A stretch of 49,819 nt of DNA, taken from NCBI RefSeq assembly GCF_902168435.1, contig NZ_LR656164.1, positions 399,301-449,119 of the forward strand, written 5' to 3'. The notes under the pieces are model-generated. The model saw nothing but the letters and a program-made list of their open reading frames with translations. It ran no database searches and was not told the origin of the DNA. The position numbers and the translations under genes were made by a program. The stretch is from Bacillus marasmi. GTDB lineage: Bacteria; Bacillota; Bacilli; Bacillales; Cytobacillaceae. Below, in pieces: positions 24,706-34,081 of the stretch (position 1 is the stretch's first letter; every line of letters starts with the position of its first letter).

Positions 24706-26319
24706 ATGACAAATGAAAGATGGGAAGTAGATTATGATGGTTCCTTAGTTTGGAAACCATCAGTTAGTTCACAAAGAAATAGAGGAAAAGCGAGAATTGA
24801 ATTAATTAAACAAATATTTGAGCGAGATGGATGGCAATGCGAAATAGAAGGTGATATTAGCAAATTTATTCCCACCCGATTAACCAATCCGCACACAACC
24901 GAATGTCTAGAATATAATGTGGCTTTAGTGAATGTGGTAAATGACGCCCGCCCAAATAGTAATAATCCAGACTCTGGTAGTTCTTATGAAAAACGTATTC
25001 AGGGCCAAGATTTAAAAGATATTGATTGCCCTAATAAGTTAATATTTGGGCTCTATGTCATAGAGAGTGATGAAGATATCAATCAATCCATTATTGTGGC
25101 TTGGCCAGAGGAGATTTTAACGAGTGGTTCTAATCGTGCCTACCGTGTCAATACAAAGAAAGACATTCAACCAGCTCGTTTATTTGGTCTATATTCAGAC
25201 CAAAGTTCAGCTTATAACTCAGTTACATTCAAGCCTCAAAATATTTATTTATACTTGAAAAATAGGGACATTCTTCACAGGTTTCATGAAGAGGACGAGA
25301 CTAGAGATGAGGACACACCGTATACATATGAACCAATTGAACGTCCTCATAACCGAATCCTTTTTGGAGCTCCCGGAACGGGGAAAAGTTATAAAATCAA
25401 TGAAGATAAAGACAGATATTTTATGGAAAATCAATTTGAACGAGTAACCTTTCACCCTAATTATTCGTATGCGCAGTTTGTAGGTACCTATAAACCAATA
25501 CCGAAGCGGAGAATAGAAAATGGAAATATGATTGAATATATTTCCTACGAGTTTGTCCCAGGTCCTTTTTTAAGGTTGTGGGTCAGAGCATTTAAAAGCA
25601 AACAAATAAATGAAGATAAAAATTATTTATTAATTATTGAAGAAATCAATAGAGCTAATGTCGCGACTGTATTTGGCGATGTTTTCCAGTTGCTTGATCG
25701 CAATCATCAAGGAATAAGCGAATATTCGATTCATACATCAGAGGATATGAGAAAATACCTAGTGAATGAATGCGAATTGGTAGAAGAGGATGTACTTGAA
25801 ATAAGATTACCCGATAACTTTTATATATGGGCTACGATGAATAGCGCTGATCAGGGAGTACAACCGATGGATGCTGCTTTTAAGAGAAGATGGAATTTTG
25901 AGTATATCGATATCAACGCAGGCAGTGAGAAGATTAAAGGAAAAATAATAAATCTGAAACCTTTTGGTGAAATTGAGTGGAATACATTAAGAAATAAAAT
26001 CAATGATCGATTGTCTGATTCCGATTTAAATATTAATGAAGACAAGCTGATTGGTCCATTTTTTCTCAGTGATCAAGAGCTCACTTCACCAAAAATTGAT
26101 GACATATTTAAAAGCAAGTTACTGATGTATTTGTATGAAGATGTTCTTAAACATAGAAAAGGAAAGTTCTTTTTGCCTTTATATAATACTTTCTCAAAAT
26201 TATTAGCGGCCTATGACACTGGCATTAATATATTTGATTTTTCTGTTAATAACATCAGCTATGTGGAACAGAACGAAGATAATCAATTATCTTTGCAATT
26301 AGCTGAGACATTAGAGTAA
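24706..26319 (+). CDS. McrB-like AAA+ restriction subunit (LlaJI R1-like)
   Basis: ATG 24706 follows GGGAGG. The 537-residue protein has an N-terminal ~200-residue recognition region and a McrB-type AAA+ core: Walker A GAPGTGKS (221-228), Walker B YLLIIEEINRAN (acidic pair 312-313), McrB signature MNSADQ (378-383, usually MNTADR) and RRW (394-396). In LlaJI and BsuMI the equivalent NTPase forms a ring that recognises and translocates unmethylated DNA and works with the nuclease encoded next (15 bp downstream). Translation start and motifs look intact, so the subunit should be active. Confidence 0.9.
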   Translation: MTNERWEVDYDGSLVWKPSVSSQRNRGKARIELIKQIFERDGWQCEIEGDISKFIPTRLTNPHTTECLEYNVALVNVVNDARPNSNNPDSGSSYEKRIQGQDLKDIDCPNKLIFGLYVIESDEDINQSIIVAWPEEILTSGSNRAYRVNTKKDIQPARLFGLYSDQSSAYNSVTFKPQNIYLYLKNRDILHRFHEEDETRDEDTPYTYEPIERPHNRILFGAPGTGKSYKINEDKDRYFMENQFERVTFHPNYSYAQFVGTYKPIPKRRIENGNMIEYISYEFVPGPFLRLWVRAFKSKQINEDKNYLLIIEEINRANVATVFGDVFQLLDRNHQGISEYSIHTSEDMRKYLVNECELVEEDVLEIRLPDNFYIWATMNSADQGVQPMDAAFKRRWNFEYIDINAGSEKIKGKIINLKPFGEIEWNTLRNKINDRLSDSDLNINEDKLIGPFFLSDQELTSPKIDDIFKSKLLMYLYEDVLKHRKGKFFLPLYNTFSKLLAAYDTGINIFDFSVNNISYVEQNEDNQLSLQLAETLE

Positions 26320-26333
26320 CAGGGTGATGAACA

Positions 26334-27707
26334 TTGAGACAGATTTTTTTAAAAGAACTTCAACCATACACAATTCCTGAATTGAAAGAAAAACTAAGGG
26401 AAGTCCCTGACTTTGAAAGTGCTCTCAAAGAATTACAAGATCGAAAAATTCTAAAGAAACGAGAGGATAAGCGATTTAGTTTTGAATTTGTTGGTGTACT
26501 TATCATTAAAGGTCTAGTGGTTTTTTGCCTACCAAAATTCATTGAAATATCTGATGAACAAGCGGTTATTAAACAATTGCTAATCCTTTTTAGAGAATAT
26601 AGTAAACGGGAAAATCTAGATCAAGATGATATTGAAAGTCTTGGAAATGTGGAAAATAACACTAACTATAATATCTTATCATTAATTATTTATTTGATAT
26701 CGGATTATATTGAAAACGGATTATATTCCAATGAAAAATCGATTCATATCCTTATGGGAGAAAATGAAATAAATTGGCAAAAAACAATCGATGAATTCCA
26801 ACCTATTTTCAATGGTGTAACCCCTTTTTACTTAGAATATTATACAAACGCCACTCTTCAAGATGAAGAAAATTATTTTCGATTATTACATCAGTTTGTC
26901 CTAAATGAATGTACTGTGATATTAAATAGAACAGGTTTACAGGAATATTTAGGTTTTGAACCTGTTCATTTCGAAGTAAATGACGATGTATTCGGAACCC
27001 CACAAGATATATTATCGAGAATTCAGAACGAACTGAATCTTCAGTTCGTGAATCGGAAGCAGATGGTTCTCAAGGCGTTGCACTCATTTATATCTAGAGA
27101 ACAGATGGAACAGGAATGCTTGCTAATTAGCTTTTATGGAACAAGGAAGTTTGAGATTGTTTGGGAAAAAACTTGTTCTTATATCCTAAATAACGAATAT
27201 CCAGAACTCAAAAAGCATATAGATAAACCGAATTGGATCACCACAACAGGAATAACACATCAAGCTAACACTTTAATCCCGGATATTATCTCCATTTACC
27301 GTTCGGAAAGAAATTATTTCATTATTTCCGATGCTAAATACTATTTCATCATGTTAACAGATAGGGAATTAAGGTTCCAACCCGGAGTGGAAGATATTAC
27401 CAAGCAGTACTTGTATCAATTAGCGTTTACAAAGTATATCCAACAAAATCAAATGCATGAGATCCGAAATGTATTATTATTCCCAAGTGAGCATAATGAA
27501 GTTCAGCAAATTGGTAAGGTGAATATTGGATTTTTACAAGCTCTTCAATTAGAAGATATCCTTTTGATAAAATTACCGGCACAAAAAATCTTTGATTTGT
27601 ATATTAGAAATCGTAGATTAAACTTAAAATGGTTCATTAACAACTTTTTAAAGAATGTTCCCCTTGAACAGGATTCTTTACCTTCAAATGCTTCTGTAGA
27701 AATGTAG
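26334..27707 (+). CDS. LlaJI-family restriction endonuclease (PD-(D/E)XK)
   Basis: TTG 26334 follows AGGGTGATGAA. The 457-residue protein has a helical N-terminal half and a C-terminal nuclease of the LlaJI type: ITHQANTLIPDIISIYRSER with P316-D317, then YFIISDAKYYF with D333 and K335 (PD...D-x-K). It continues VEDITKQYLYQLAFTKYIQ as expected in this family. With the McrB-like subunit it should cut DNA lacking the methylation set by the two m5C enzymes. A terminator follows directly. No truncation is visible; the system looks complete. Confidence 0.88.
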   Translation: MRQIFLKELQPYTIPELKEKLREVPDFESALKELQDRKILKKREDKRFSFEFVGVLIIKGLVVFCLPKFIEISDEQAVIKQLLILFREYSKRENLDQDDIESLGNVENNTNYNILSLIIYLISDYIENGLYSNEKSIHILMGENEINWQKTIDEFQPIFNGVTPFYLEYYTNATLQDEENYFRLLHQFVLNECTVILNRTGLQEYLGFEPVHFEVNDDVFGTPQDILSRIQNELNLQFVNRKQMVLKALHSFISREQMEQECLLISFYGTRKFEIVWEKTCSYILNNEYPELKKHIDKPNWITTTGITHQANTLIPDIISIYRSERNYFIISDAKYYFIMLTDRELRFQPGVEDITKQYLYQLAFTKYIQQNQMHEIRNVLLFPSEHNEVQQIGKVNIGFLQALQLEDILLIKLPAQKIFDLYIRNRRLNLKWFINNFLKNVPLEQDSLPSNASVEM

Positions 27708-27722
27708 TTGAAAATTTCGTTG

Positions 27723-27750
27723 AGCAACGGTAATACCGTTGCTTTATTTT
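27723..27750 (+). terminator. Terminator of the R-M locus
   Basis: AGCAACGG-TAATA-CCGTTGCT followed by TTATTTTATG. Confidence 0.85.
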
Positions 27751-28119
27751 ATGTTCGCTATCTTTGTAATTCGGACATACTCTTTTCACTACAAACTTTG
27801 ACCAAAGTATGAAAAAATGTTGCTACTTTGCCCTAAAATGGAAAATTGTTTGAGAAAAATTGTTGTAAAATGTTAATAAAGGAAAATTAATACCAAATAC
27901 AATAAAACATGTCTGGAATTTATATTCGAAATGCGCTTTTTTAAATTATTCATCTTAGAAACAAACCTCAAGCATTAACCACCACCATGTTAAACACCAT
28001 TTTGTTAAAAAGATTCATTCTCTAGCGATTCCCCAACTCAACCTAGTGGCGGGAACCATAACCCTAAAGCGTCATTTTTTTTAATAGATTTCAAAATATC
28101 TAACTAGGGAGGGGTTTTT
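27751..28119. other. Intergenic region before the SbcCD-like pair
   Basis: About 370 bp without a gene. It holds upstream element C (27824-27889). No further structure seen. Confidence 0.5.
27824..27889 (+). promoter_or_regulatory. Recurrent upstream element, copy C
   Basis: TACTTTGCCCTAAAATGGAA, AATTGTTTGAGAAAAATTGT, TGTAAAATGTTAATAAAGGA; about 230 bp before the nuclease gene start. Best match is copy B at 15609. Confidence 0.5.
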
Positions 28120-29388
28120 TTGTCATCTTTTTCATTCATCCATGCAGCAGATATCCATTTGGATAGTCCCTTAAAGGGGCTTGAGCAATATGAAGGAGCA
28201 CCGGTAGAGAAAATACGAAATGCCACACGAGATGCGTTTAATAATCTAGTAGAAACAGCGATCGAGAGGCGTGTTTCGTTCGTGATTATTGCTGGTGATT
28301 TATATGATGGTGACTGGAAGGACTACAATACTGGTTTATTTTTCACAAGACAAATGATTAGATTACAGAAAGAAAATATTAAAGTATTTCTTATTCGTGG
28401 AAATCATGATGCTGCTAGTATCATTTCAAGAGAACTTAAACTACCAAACAATGTATACGAATTTTCTACAAAGAGGGCTGAAACGGTAGTAATAGACGAA
28501 TTGGGTGTTGCCATTCATGGACAAGGCTTTGCATCTAAAGCAGTTGAAGAAAACCTTGCTAAGAAATATCCAAGTAGGATTGAAGGTCACCTGAACATTG
28601 GAATCCTTCATACAAGTGCAACAGGACACGAGGGCCATGAAAATTATGCACCATGTTCGATTGAGGATATGAAAGAAAAAGGTTACGACTATTGGGCATT
28701 AGGGCACATACATATAAGGGAGTTCCTATCTGAAAAGGATCCAGTTATCCTTTTTGCGGGTAATATTCAAGGTAGACATATAAAAGAAACTGGCGAAAAA
28801 GGATGTTCGTTAGTTGAAGTGAGTAACGGAGAGATAAATTCAGTTACACATTTACCACTTGATGTTCTTAGATGGGAATTATGTAAAATCGATGCGAGTG
28901 CAATGAATAGTGTCGAAGATTTATTTGAAGTTGCACGGGAGCAACTTCTAGAAAAATATCAACATACAGATGGGCGCTTTTTAGCAGTCAGAATTGTTAT
29001 TGAGGGTGCATCAAAGATTCATCAAGAATTGTTGGTAAATAAAGAGCAGTATATAAATAATTTACGATCATTATCGTTAGAGTTTGATGAGTTATGGATT
29101 GAAAAAATAAAGATAAAAACTACTCGTTTAATAAATATTGAGGAATTAAAAGCACAACATACACCAGTTTCAATCATTCTGGATTATATTCAGCGTGTAG
29201 CTCATGATGAAGACATTTTAGAAGAAATTCTGCAGGAGTTTAAAGACATCCATCAAGCACTTCCGTATGAGCTGCGGAATGGGGAAGATGGATTTGATTT
29301 TACCAATACGGACGTGATAAAAAGGCGTATTGATAACCTGGAAGATCTAATTCTTTATTATTTTACAGAATCTGGGGTGGAAGCATAA
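28120..29388 (+). CDS. YhaO/SbcD-like metallophosphoesterase nuclease
   Basis: TTG 28120 follows AGGGAGGGG. The 422-residue protein has the calcineurin-type phosphoesterase motifs: ADIHLDS (D11, H13), GDLYDGD (D60), GNHD (N95-H96), GILHTSATGHEGHE and GHIH, which bind two metal ions. Like SbcD/Mre11 it should cut DNA ends or hairpins in a complex with an SMC-like ATPase. That partner begins in the TAA of this gene (1-bp overlap), so the two are made together. It resembles Bacillus YhaO, but here the pair sits in a defence island without YhaM. Confidence 0.85.
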   Translation: MSSFSFIHAADIHLDSPLKGLEQYEGAPVEKIRNATRDAFNNLVETAIERRVSFVIIAGDLYDGDWKDYNTGLFFTRQMIRLQKENIKVFLIRGNHDAASIISRELKLPNNVYEFSTKRAETVVIDELGVAIHGQGFASKAVEENLAKKYPSRIEGHLNIGILHTSATGHEGHENYAPCSIEDMKEKGYDYWALGHIHIREFLSEKDPVILFAGNIQGRHIKETGEKGCSLVEVSNGEINSVTHLPLDVLRWELCKIDASAMNSVEDLFEVAREQLLEKYQHTDGRFLAVRIVIEGASKIHQELLVNKEQYINNLRSLSLEFDELWIEKIKIKTTRLINIEELKAQHTPVSIILDYIQRVAHDEDILEEILQEFKDIHQALPYELRNGEDGFDFTNTDVIKRRIDNLEDLILYYFTESGVEA

Positions 29389-32300
29389 TGCGATTTGATT
29401 ATTTAAATTTAAAAGCTTTCGGTCATTTTACTGAATATCATTTGTCGTTTGATTCAACGAAAAACTTTCACCTTTTGTATGGTCCAAACGAAGCAGGTAA
29501 AAGTACAACATTGCGCTCTATAAATGATTTTCTTTATGGTTTCCCCCAGAGAACAACTGATGGATTTCTCCACAATAATTCAAAGTTGCGAATTGAAGGT
29601 CAATTGCGTGATTCGAAAGGGGAAACGCTTGCCTTTATTCGAAGAAAAGGAAGAAAGGATACAGTTCTCGATTTAGATGGTAATCCTATGAATGAAAATG
29701 TTGTGGAACAATTTATACATGGCATGCCAAATTCTCAATTCTCGAATATGTTTGCACTAGATCATGTTATTTTGCGGGAAGGCGGCGAAAGTATACTGCA
29801 AAGCGGTGGTAGTGTAGGGGAAAGTATTTTTTCAGCAGCAACAGGGATTAATATTTTACGAAAAGTAATGGATAATCTTTCTAAGGAAACTAGTAATTTA
29901 TATAAAAAATCGGGATCAAATCCTAAATTGAATAAGCTATTACAACACGAAAAAGAGCTCCAAAAGAAAATGAAAGAAGCTCAGTTAAAAATACATGATT
30001 GGAAGGAATTGGAGAAACGCTATCAGCAAGGAAAAAAAGAAATTGATGAACTTATCGATAAAATTAAGAATCTTCGTCACAACCAAAATATGCTAAAGAG
30101 AATTAGATTAATGTTGCCCAGGATTTCTAAACGAAAAGACCTAAACGAAAAAATCGAGGCCCTGGGTGAAATTCCCAATTTGCCTGATAATATAGTAGAG
30201 ATTCGTAGAAATGTCGAAAATCAATGTAACGAAGCTCGAAAGGTAATACGTAGAATAGAAGGAGAAATAGAGGCTATTAATAAACAATTGGGTTCCATAT
30301 CCATTCCAGAAAAGGTTTTGTCGCAAGCTACTATCATTGATAGCCTTTATCGTGATGTGAAATCCTATCAAAATAATATTCACATAATCCCAGAACTGGA
30401 AGGAACAAAAGTTCAGATAAAAAATCAAGTCATCTCAATTATGAAAGAAATTGATTCGGTTCATGCCGACCTAGAGAATATTGATTTATTCCGTTTATCA
30501 GCTGAGAAAAAAGAGACTATCAAGGAATTAATTAAACAAAAACCTTTGTTAGATTCTGAGCTTAGGAATTTGGAAAATGAAAATAAAAAGTTAGACAAAG
30601 ATCTTGAAAAGAAAACTGAAGAGTTTGCCAACATACCAGAGCTTCCGGTAATCGAGGGATTAGAGGCTGCAATTGATAAAGTTAAGCGAGCTGGAGCTAT
30701 TGAAGAGAATATCGGAGAACTTAAGAAAGATTGTAGTCAAAAAGAAAGAGAAATAAAAGACGAAATCAGTGATTTAGCTCTCTGGAAGGGGACGTATGAG
30801 GAATTTTTGCAGTTTTCTGTCCCTATTTTAACTGAAACGGTTAAGAAATTCGTAAAAGAGCAGAATGATCTTGAAAATGAACTCGATCAAACAAAGAAAA
30901 ATATAAAGGAACAGAAGAATAGCATTGAACTTTACGATGAGAGTATTCGGAAATTGGATTCTTTATTGGAGATTCCTTCGCAAGAACAATTATTAGGCAC
31001 TCGTTCAAAGCGGAATGATGGCTGGAACATTATTCGAACAAAACTACAAACGGGTGAGTGGGATGATGAGTTACTTCCAGCTTATACAAATGGGCAAAAT
31101 ATTGAAGTAGTTTATGAGGAACAGGTTCGTCAAGCTGATCAACTTGCTGATACGATGAGACTTGAAGCTGAAAAAGTGGGGGAGAAAAACAAGCTTCTAT
31201 CTGATATTGAACAATGTAAGAAAAAAATTTCCGGGTTTTCTAAGGAAGAAGTTCGAATTCAAAGAGAATTGCTTTCTTTGCAAACCAAGTGGGAGGAACT
31301 TTGGCAACCTCTACAGATTAGCCCGTTATCACCTGGAGAAATGAAAGAATGGCTTGATAGATACCAATCAATTCATGCGTTGATTAATGAATATGAGACT
31401 AGCAAAGAAGATTTGCTGGGAATGGAAGAAAAAAGCAATAATCTAAAGGGTGAGTTACTCACTGTATTAAATGTTAATAGCGGTGATTTGAAGGATAAGT
31501 CCTTGGAAGATCTGTTAACTTTTGCAGATAATAAATTAAAGTCAACACGAGAGCTAATTAATAAAGAAAATGGGTTGAAAACAAAAATTACTGAATTAAA
31601 TACTGAAATTAGTGATAATAAGCATGAAATTCAGGAACAAGAGCGGAAACTTGAACGTTGGACTGCATCCTGGAATAAAGCAATCCAAAATACGAGCATT
31701 TCCACCGAAACCCCTATCACGGTTGCCGAAAAATTGATTCAACAGTATGAAGATTGTACAAAGGCTTATGAAGAATTAATTAAGATTGAAAAGGATAAAG
31801 ACGCAGTTCAAAATCAGATTTCCATATTCAATGAAAGGGTAGAGAAACTTTTTGAAACAGTAGGATTACCTTTGAATGATATTAATCACGATATCGCTGT
31901 TAACCAACTTTATAGCGTATGGCAGCAGGCTAGAAATGACAAAGTTACTCATGCAAATCTTACTAATCAAATGGCCAGCCAACAGACCTACTTAAAAGAG
32001 TCTAAGGAGGAATTTGCAGAGGCAGACAGCGTTTTGAACGATTTATTTAAATTAGCAAATTGCAAAGACATAGATGATCTGAAAGTCATTGAGGATAAAT
32101 TTGTAATGATGAAGAACTTTGACCAGGAATGTAAAAACATCGAAGAGGATATGCTCACACTTGGCGAAGGTAAATCAATCCAAGGACTAATAGATGAAGC
32201 TATGAACTATGATTCCGATAAAATTGTTATTGAGCTTGATGAGATTGACCATGACATAAAAACGCATGATGATACACGGTCCGAACTTGAACAGGCTTAT

Positions 32301-32924
32301 GGAGTAATAAAAAAAGAATATGAGGATATTGTGCAAGGGAATAATACGGCCTCTGTGCAAGTAGAACAAGAGAGAAATAGTATTCATGAGCAAATAGCTT
32401 CGGTAACTGATGAATATATCCAATTGAAGTTAGCGTCCATTTTGTTGCAAAGAGGAATTGAAGATTATCGGAATAAGAACCAAAATCCAATTATCAAACG
32501 AGCAGGAGAAATTTTCAAGAAATTAACATTGCAATCTTTTACTGATTTAACCGTAGATTACGATGATAAGGACCAACAAATTTTAATGGGAGTACGTAAA
32601 GATGGTGAAAAGGTAATGATTGATGGTATGAGTGATGGGACCAAAGATCAGCTTTATCTATCACTTCGTATTGCTAGTATTGAAAAATACGTGGCTGAAA
32701 ATGAACCGATTCCATTTATTGTCGATGATATTTTAATACATTTCGATGATAAACGTTCGAAGGAAACACTTAAGATTTTAAAAGAGTTATCGATGCATAC
32801 TCAAATTATTTTCTTCACTCACCATTCTAGTTTACTTGAACTTATGGAGGAAGTTTCGAAGAAAGAGGAATTTCAGGTTATCGAAATTAATAACCAGGAA
32901 CCTGTACCTCTTTTATCCCATTAA
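29388..32924 (+). CDS. YhaN/Rad50-like coiled-coil ATPase
   Basis: The 1178-residue SMC-like protein starts at ATG 29388. N-terminal Walker A YGPNEAGKSTT (31-41) and SxNDFLYG are typical of the YhaN/SbcC group. Long coiled coils fill about 190-450 and 640-1030. The C-terminal signature DGMSDGTKDQLYLSLRIA and Walker B PFIVDDILIHFDD (D1113-D1114) close the ATPase head, followed by H-loop FFTHHSSLL. It should form a clamp with the nuclease upstream. It is somewhat longer than Bacillus YhaN (about 960 residues) as I recall it, and has no visible zinc-hook CxxC. Role in DNA repair or phage-DNA destruction is open. Confidence 0.88.
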   Translation: MRFDYLNLKAFGHFTEYHLSFDSTKNFHLLYGPNEAGKSTTLRSINDFLYGFPQRTTDGFLHNNSKLRIEGQLRDSKGETLAFIRRKGRKDTVLDLDGNPMNENVVEQFIHGMPNSQFSNMFALDHVILREGGESILQSGGSVGESIFSAATGINILRKVMDNLSKETSNLYKKSGSNPKLNKLLQHEKELQKKMKEAQLKIHDWKELEKRYQQGKKEIDELIDKIKNLRHNQNMLKRIRLMLPRISKRKDLNEKIEALGEIPNLPDNIVEIRRNVENQCNEARKVIRRIEGEIEAINKQLGSISIPEKVLSQATIIDSLYRDVKSYQNNIHIIPELEGTKVQIKNQVISIMKEIDSVHADLENIDLFRLSAEKKETIKELIKQKPLLDSELRNLENENKKLDKDLEKKTEEFANIPELPVIEGLEAAIDKVKRAGAIEENIGELKKDCSQKEREIKDEISDLALWKGTYEEFLQFSVPILTETVKKFVKEQNDLENELDQTKKNIKEQKNSIELYDESIRKLDSLLEIPSQEQLLGTRSKRNDGWNIIRTKLQTGEWDDELLPAYTNGQNIEVVYEEQVRQADQLADTMRLEAEKVGEKNKLLSDIEQCKKKISGFSKEEVRIQRELLSLQTKWEELWQPLQISPLSPGEMKEWLDRYQSIHALINEYETSKEDLLGMEEKSNNLKGELLTVLNVNSGDLKDKSLEDLLTFADNKLKSTRELINKENGLKTKITELNTEISDNKHEIQEQERKLERWTASWNKAIQNTSISTETPITVAEKLIQQYEDCTKAYEELIKIEKDKDAVQNQISIFNERVEKLFETVGLPLNDINHDIAVNQLYSVWQQARNDKVTHANLTNQMASQQTYLKESKEEFAEADSVLNDLFKLANCKDIDDLKVIEDKFVMMKNFDQECKNIEEDMLTLGEGKSIQGLIDEAMNYDSDKIVIELDEIDHDIKTHDDTRSELEQAYGVIKKEYEDIVQGNNTASVQVEQERNSIHEQIASVTDEYIQLKLASILLQRGIEDYRNKNQNPIIKRAGEIFKKLTLQSFTDLTVDYDDKDQQILMGVRKDGEKVMIDGMSDGTKDQLYLSLRIASIEKYVAENEPIPFIVDDILIHFDDKRSKETLKILKELSMHTQIIFFTHHSSLLELMEEVSKKEEFQVIEINNQEPVPLLSH

Positions 32925-32965
32925 ACTGGTACCAATTGATTCTTAGAAGAAAGCCGTACTTTACA

Positions 32966-33005
32966 ACAAGAGTCTACTAAAATATGGTTAGGCTCTTGTT
33001 TTTTC
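32966..33005 (+). terminator. Terminator after the ATPase gene
   Basis: ACAAGAGTCTA and TAGGCTCTTGT form the stem, followed by six T. Confidence 0.8.
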
Positions 33006-33078
33006 GTGAAACATAATTCCCTTGAAAATTTATAATCCAATTCATGAAAATAAAGTTGATCAAAAAGGGTGATCCATA

Positions 33079-33999
33079 TTGGCGAACGAACAATTGCAAA
33101 AAAAATTTGATAGGCTTTTCTCTGAGTATCTTCAAAGTAATAATCCTGAGATATTACATCAGGTTTATGAAATTTCAGATAAACTTATTTTGGATGAAAA
33201 AACAGATCACCATTTGAGGCATGTTGCCCTGGAAAGGCTAGAAAAACTTGAACAAGAGGTGGAACTTACCCCACTCCTAAAATACAGAAAAGCTGTAACT
33301 CTTTTTCTTTTAAAAAAGAAAAAACAAGCTTTAGACTTATTTCAAGAACTCATAAAAAATGAAAATGATGAAGTCTATATAAAAGATCGCTGCAGAGGGT
33401 ATTTACTCAAATATTTTGATGATGTCATTAAAGTGAATGAAGCTTCGAATTACCTCCGTGATTTAAGGAAATCTAATGATACGATAGCTTCACATATGCG
33501 AGAGGAAATTGAAATATTAGGAGACTATGAGCCCGATGGAGATGTTGAAGATGATGAGCATTTGGAAGAAAAAATTAATGTTTTCACATCTAATGACCGT
33601 TTTGAACAAACTTTAAAAAAACGAATAAGCGAAATCAAGTTTCGGAGTGTTAACCCCTCGGAAAGTTATGATTTATTTCTAGATTTAGTGCAGCAAAAAT
33701 ATTTTCTTTTTGGTAAGGAAATTTCTTTATCTCCAAAAGAAGTGAACATACTTTTTGCAATGGCAATGCAGGGACCAAATTGTGAAATTCAAGATCTATA
33801 TCCGGTTATTTATAGGGAAAGATACGAATATAATAAACAACAAAAGGACAAGTTTCAAAAATTCACAAGCCGTTTTCGTAAAAATAAACTTGCTCCAACA
33901 GGATTTACATTTAATGGAACGACATTGCCGGGTAATTATACGTATTGCCTTATTTATAATTCTCAATATGAAAATACTTTATATGATTATTTAGACTAG
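33079..33999 (+). CDS. Uncharacterised protein after the SbcCD-like pair
   Basis: TTG 33079 follows AAAGGGTGAT. The 306-residue protein has a helical, TPR-like first half (NNPEILHQVYEISDKLIL, LLKYRKAVTLFLLKKKKQAL), an acidic linker (DGDVEDDEHLEE) and a C-terminal ~110-residue domain (ISLSPKEVNILFAMAMQG, YKxx-RYEYNKQQKDKFQKFTS, GFTFNGTTLPGNYTYCL) whose opening resembles OmpR-type winged helices. I do not recognise the family. It has its own terminator at 33994 and is separated from the ATPase gene by another, so it is a neighbour but perhaps not an operon member. Confidence 0.65.
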   Translation: MANEQLQKKFDRLFSEYLQSNNPEILHQVYEISDKLILDEKTDHHLRHVALERLEKLEQEVELTPLLKYRKAVTLFLLKKKKQALDLFQELIKNENDEVYIKDRCRGYLLKYFDDVIKVNEASNYLRDLRKSNDTIASHMREEIEILGDYEPDGDVEDDEHLEEKINVFTSNDRFEQTLKKRISEIKFRSVNPSESYDLFLDLVQQKYFLFGKEISLSPKEVNILFAMAMQGPNCEIQDLYPVIYRERYEYNKQQKDKFQKFTSRFRKNKLAPTGFTFNGTTLPGNYTYCLIYNSQYENTLYDYLD

Positions 34000-34019
34000 G
34001 GTAACCTGGTCTTTTTTTT
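33994..34019 (+). terminator. Terminator overlapping the preceding stop codon
   Basis: GACTAGG-GTAA-CCTGGTC followed by eight T; the TAG stop is in the left arm. Confidence 0.85.
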
Positions 34020-34081
34020 GTCAGTGAATGTCAGTGGCCATTATTATACTTGTCTTAAATCAAAGAAATGGAGTGATGAAA

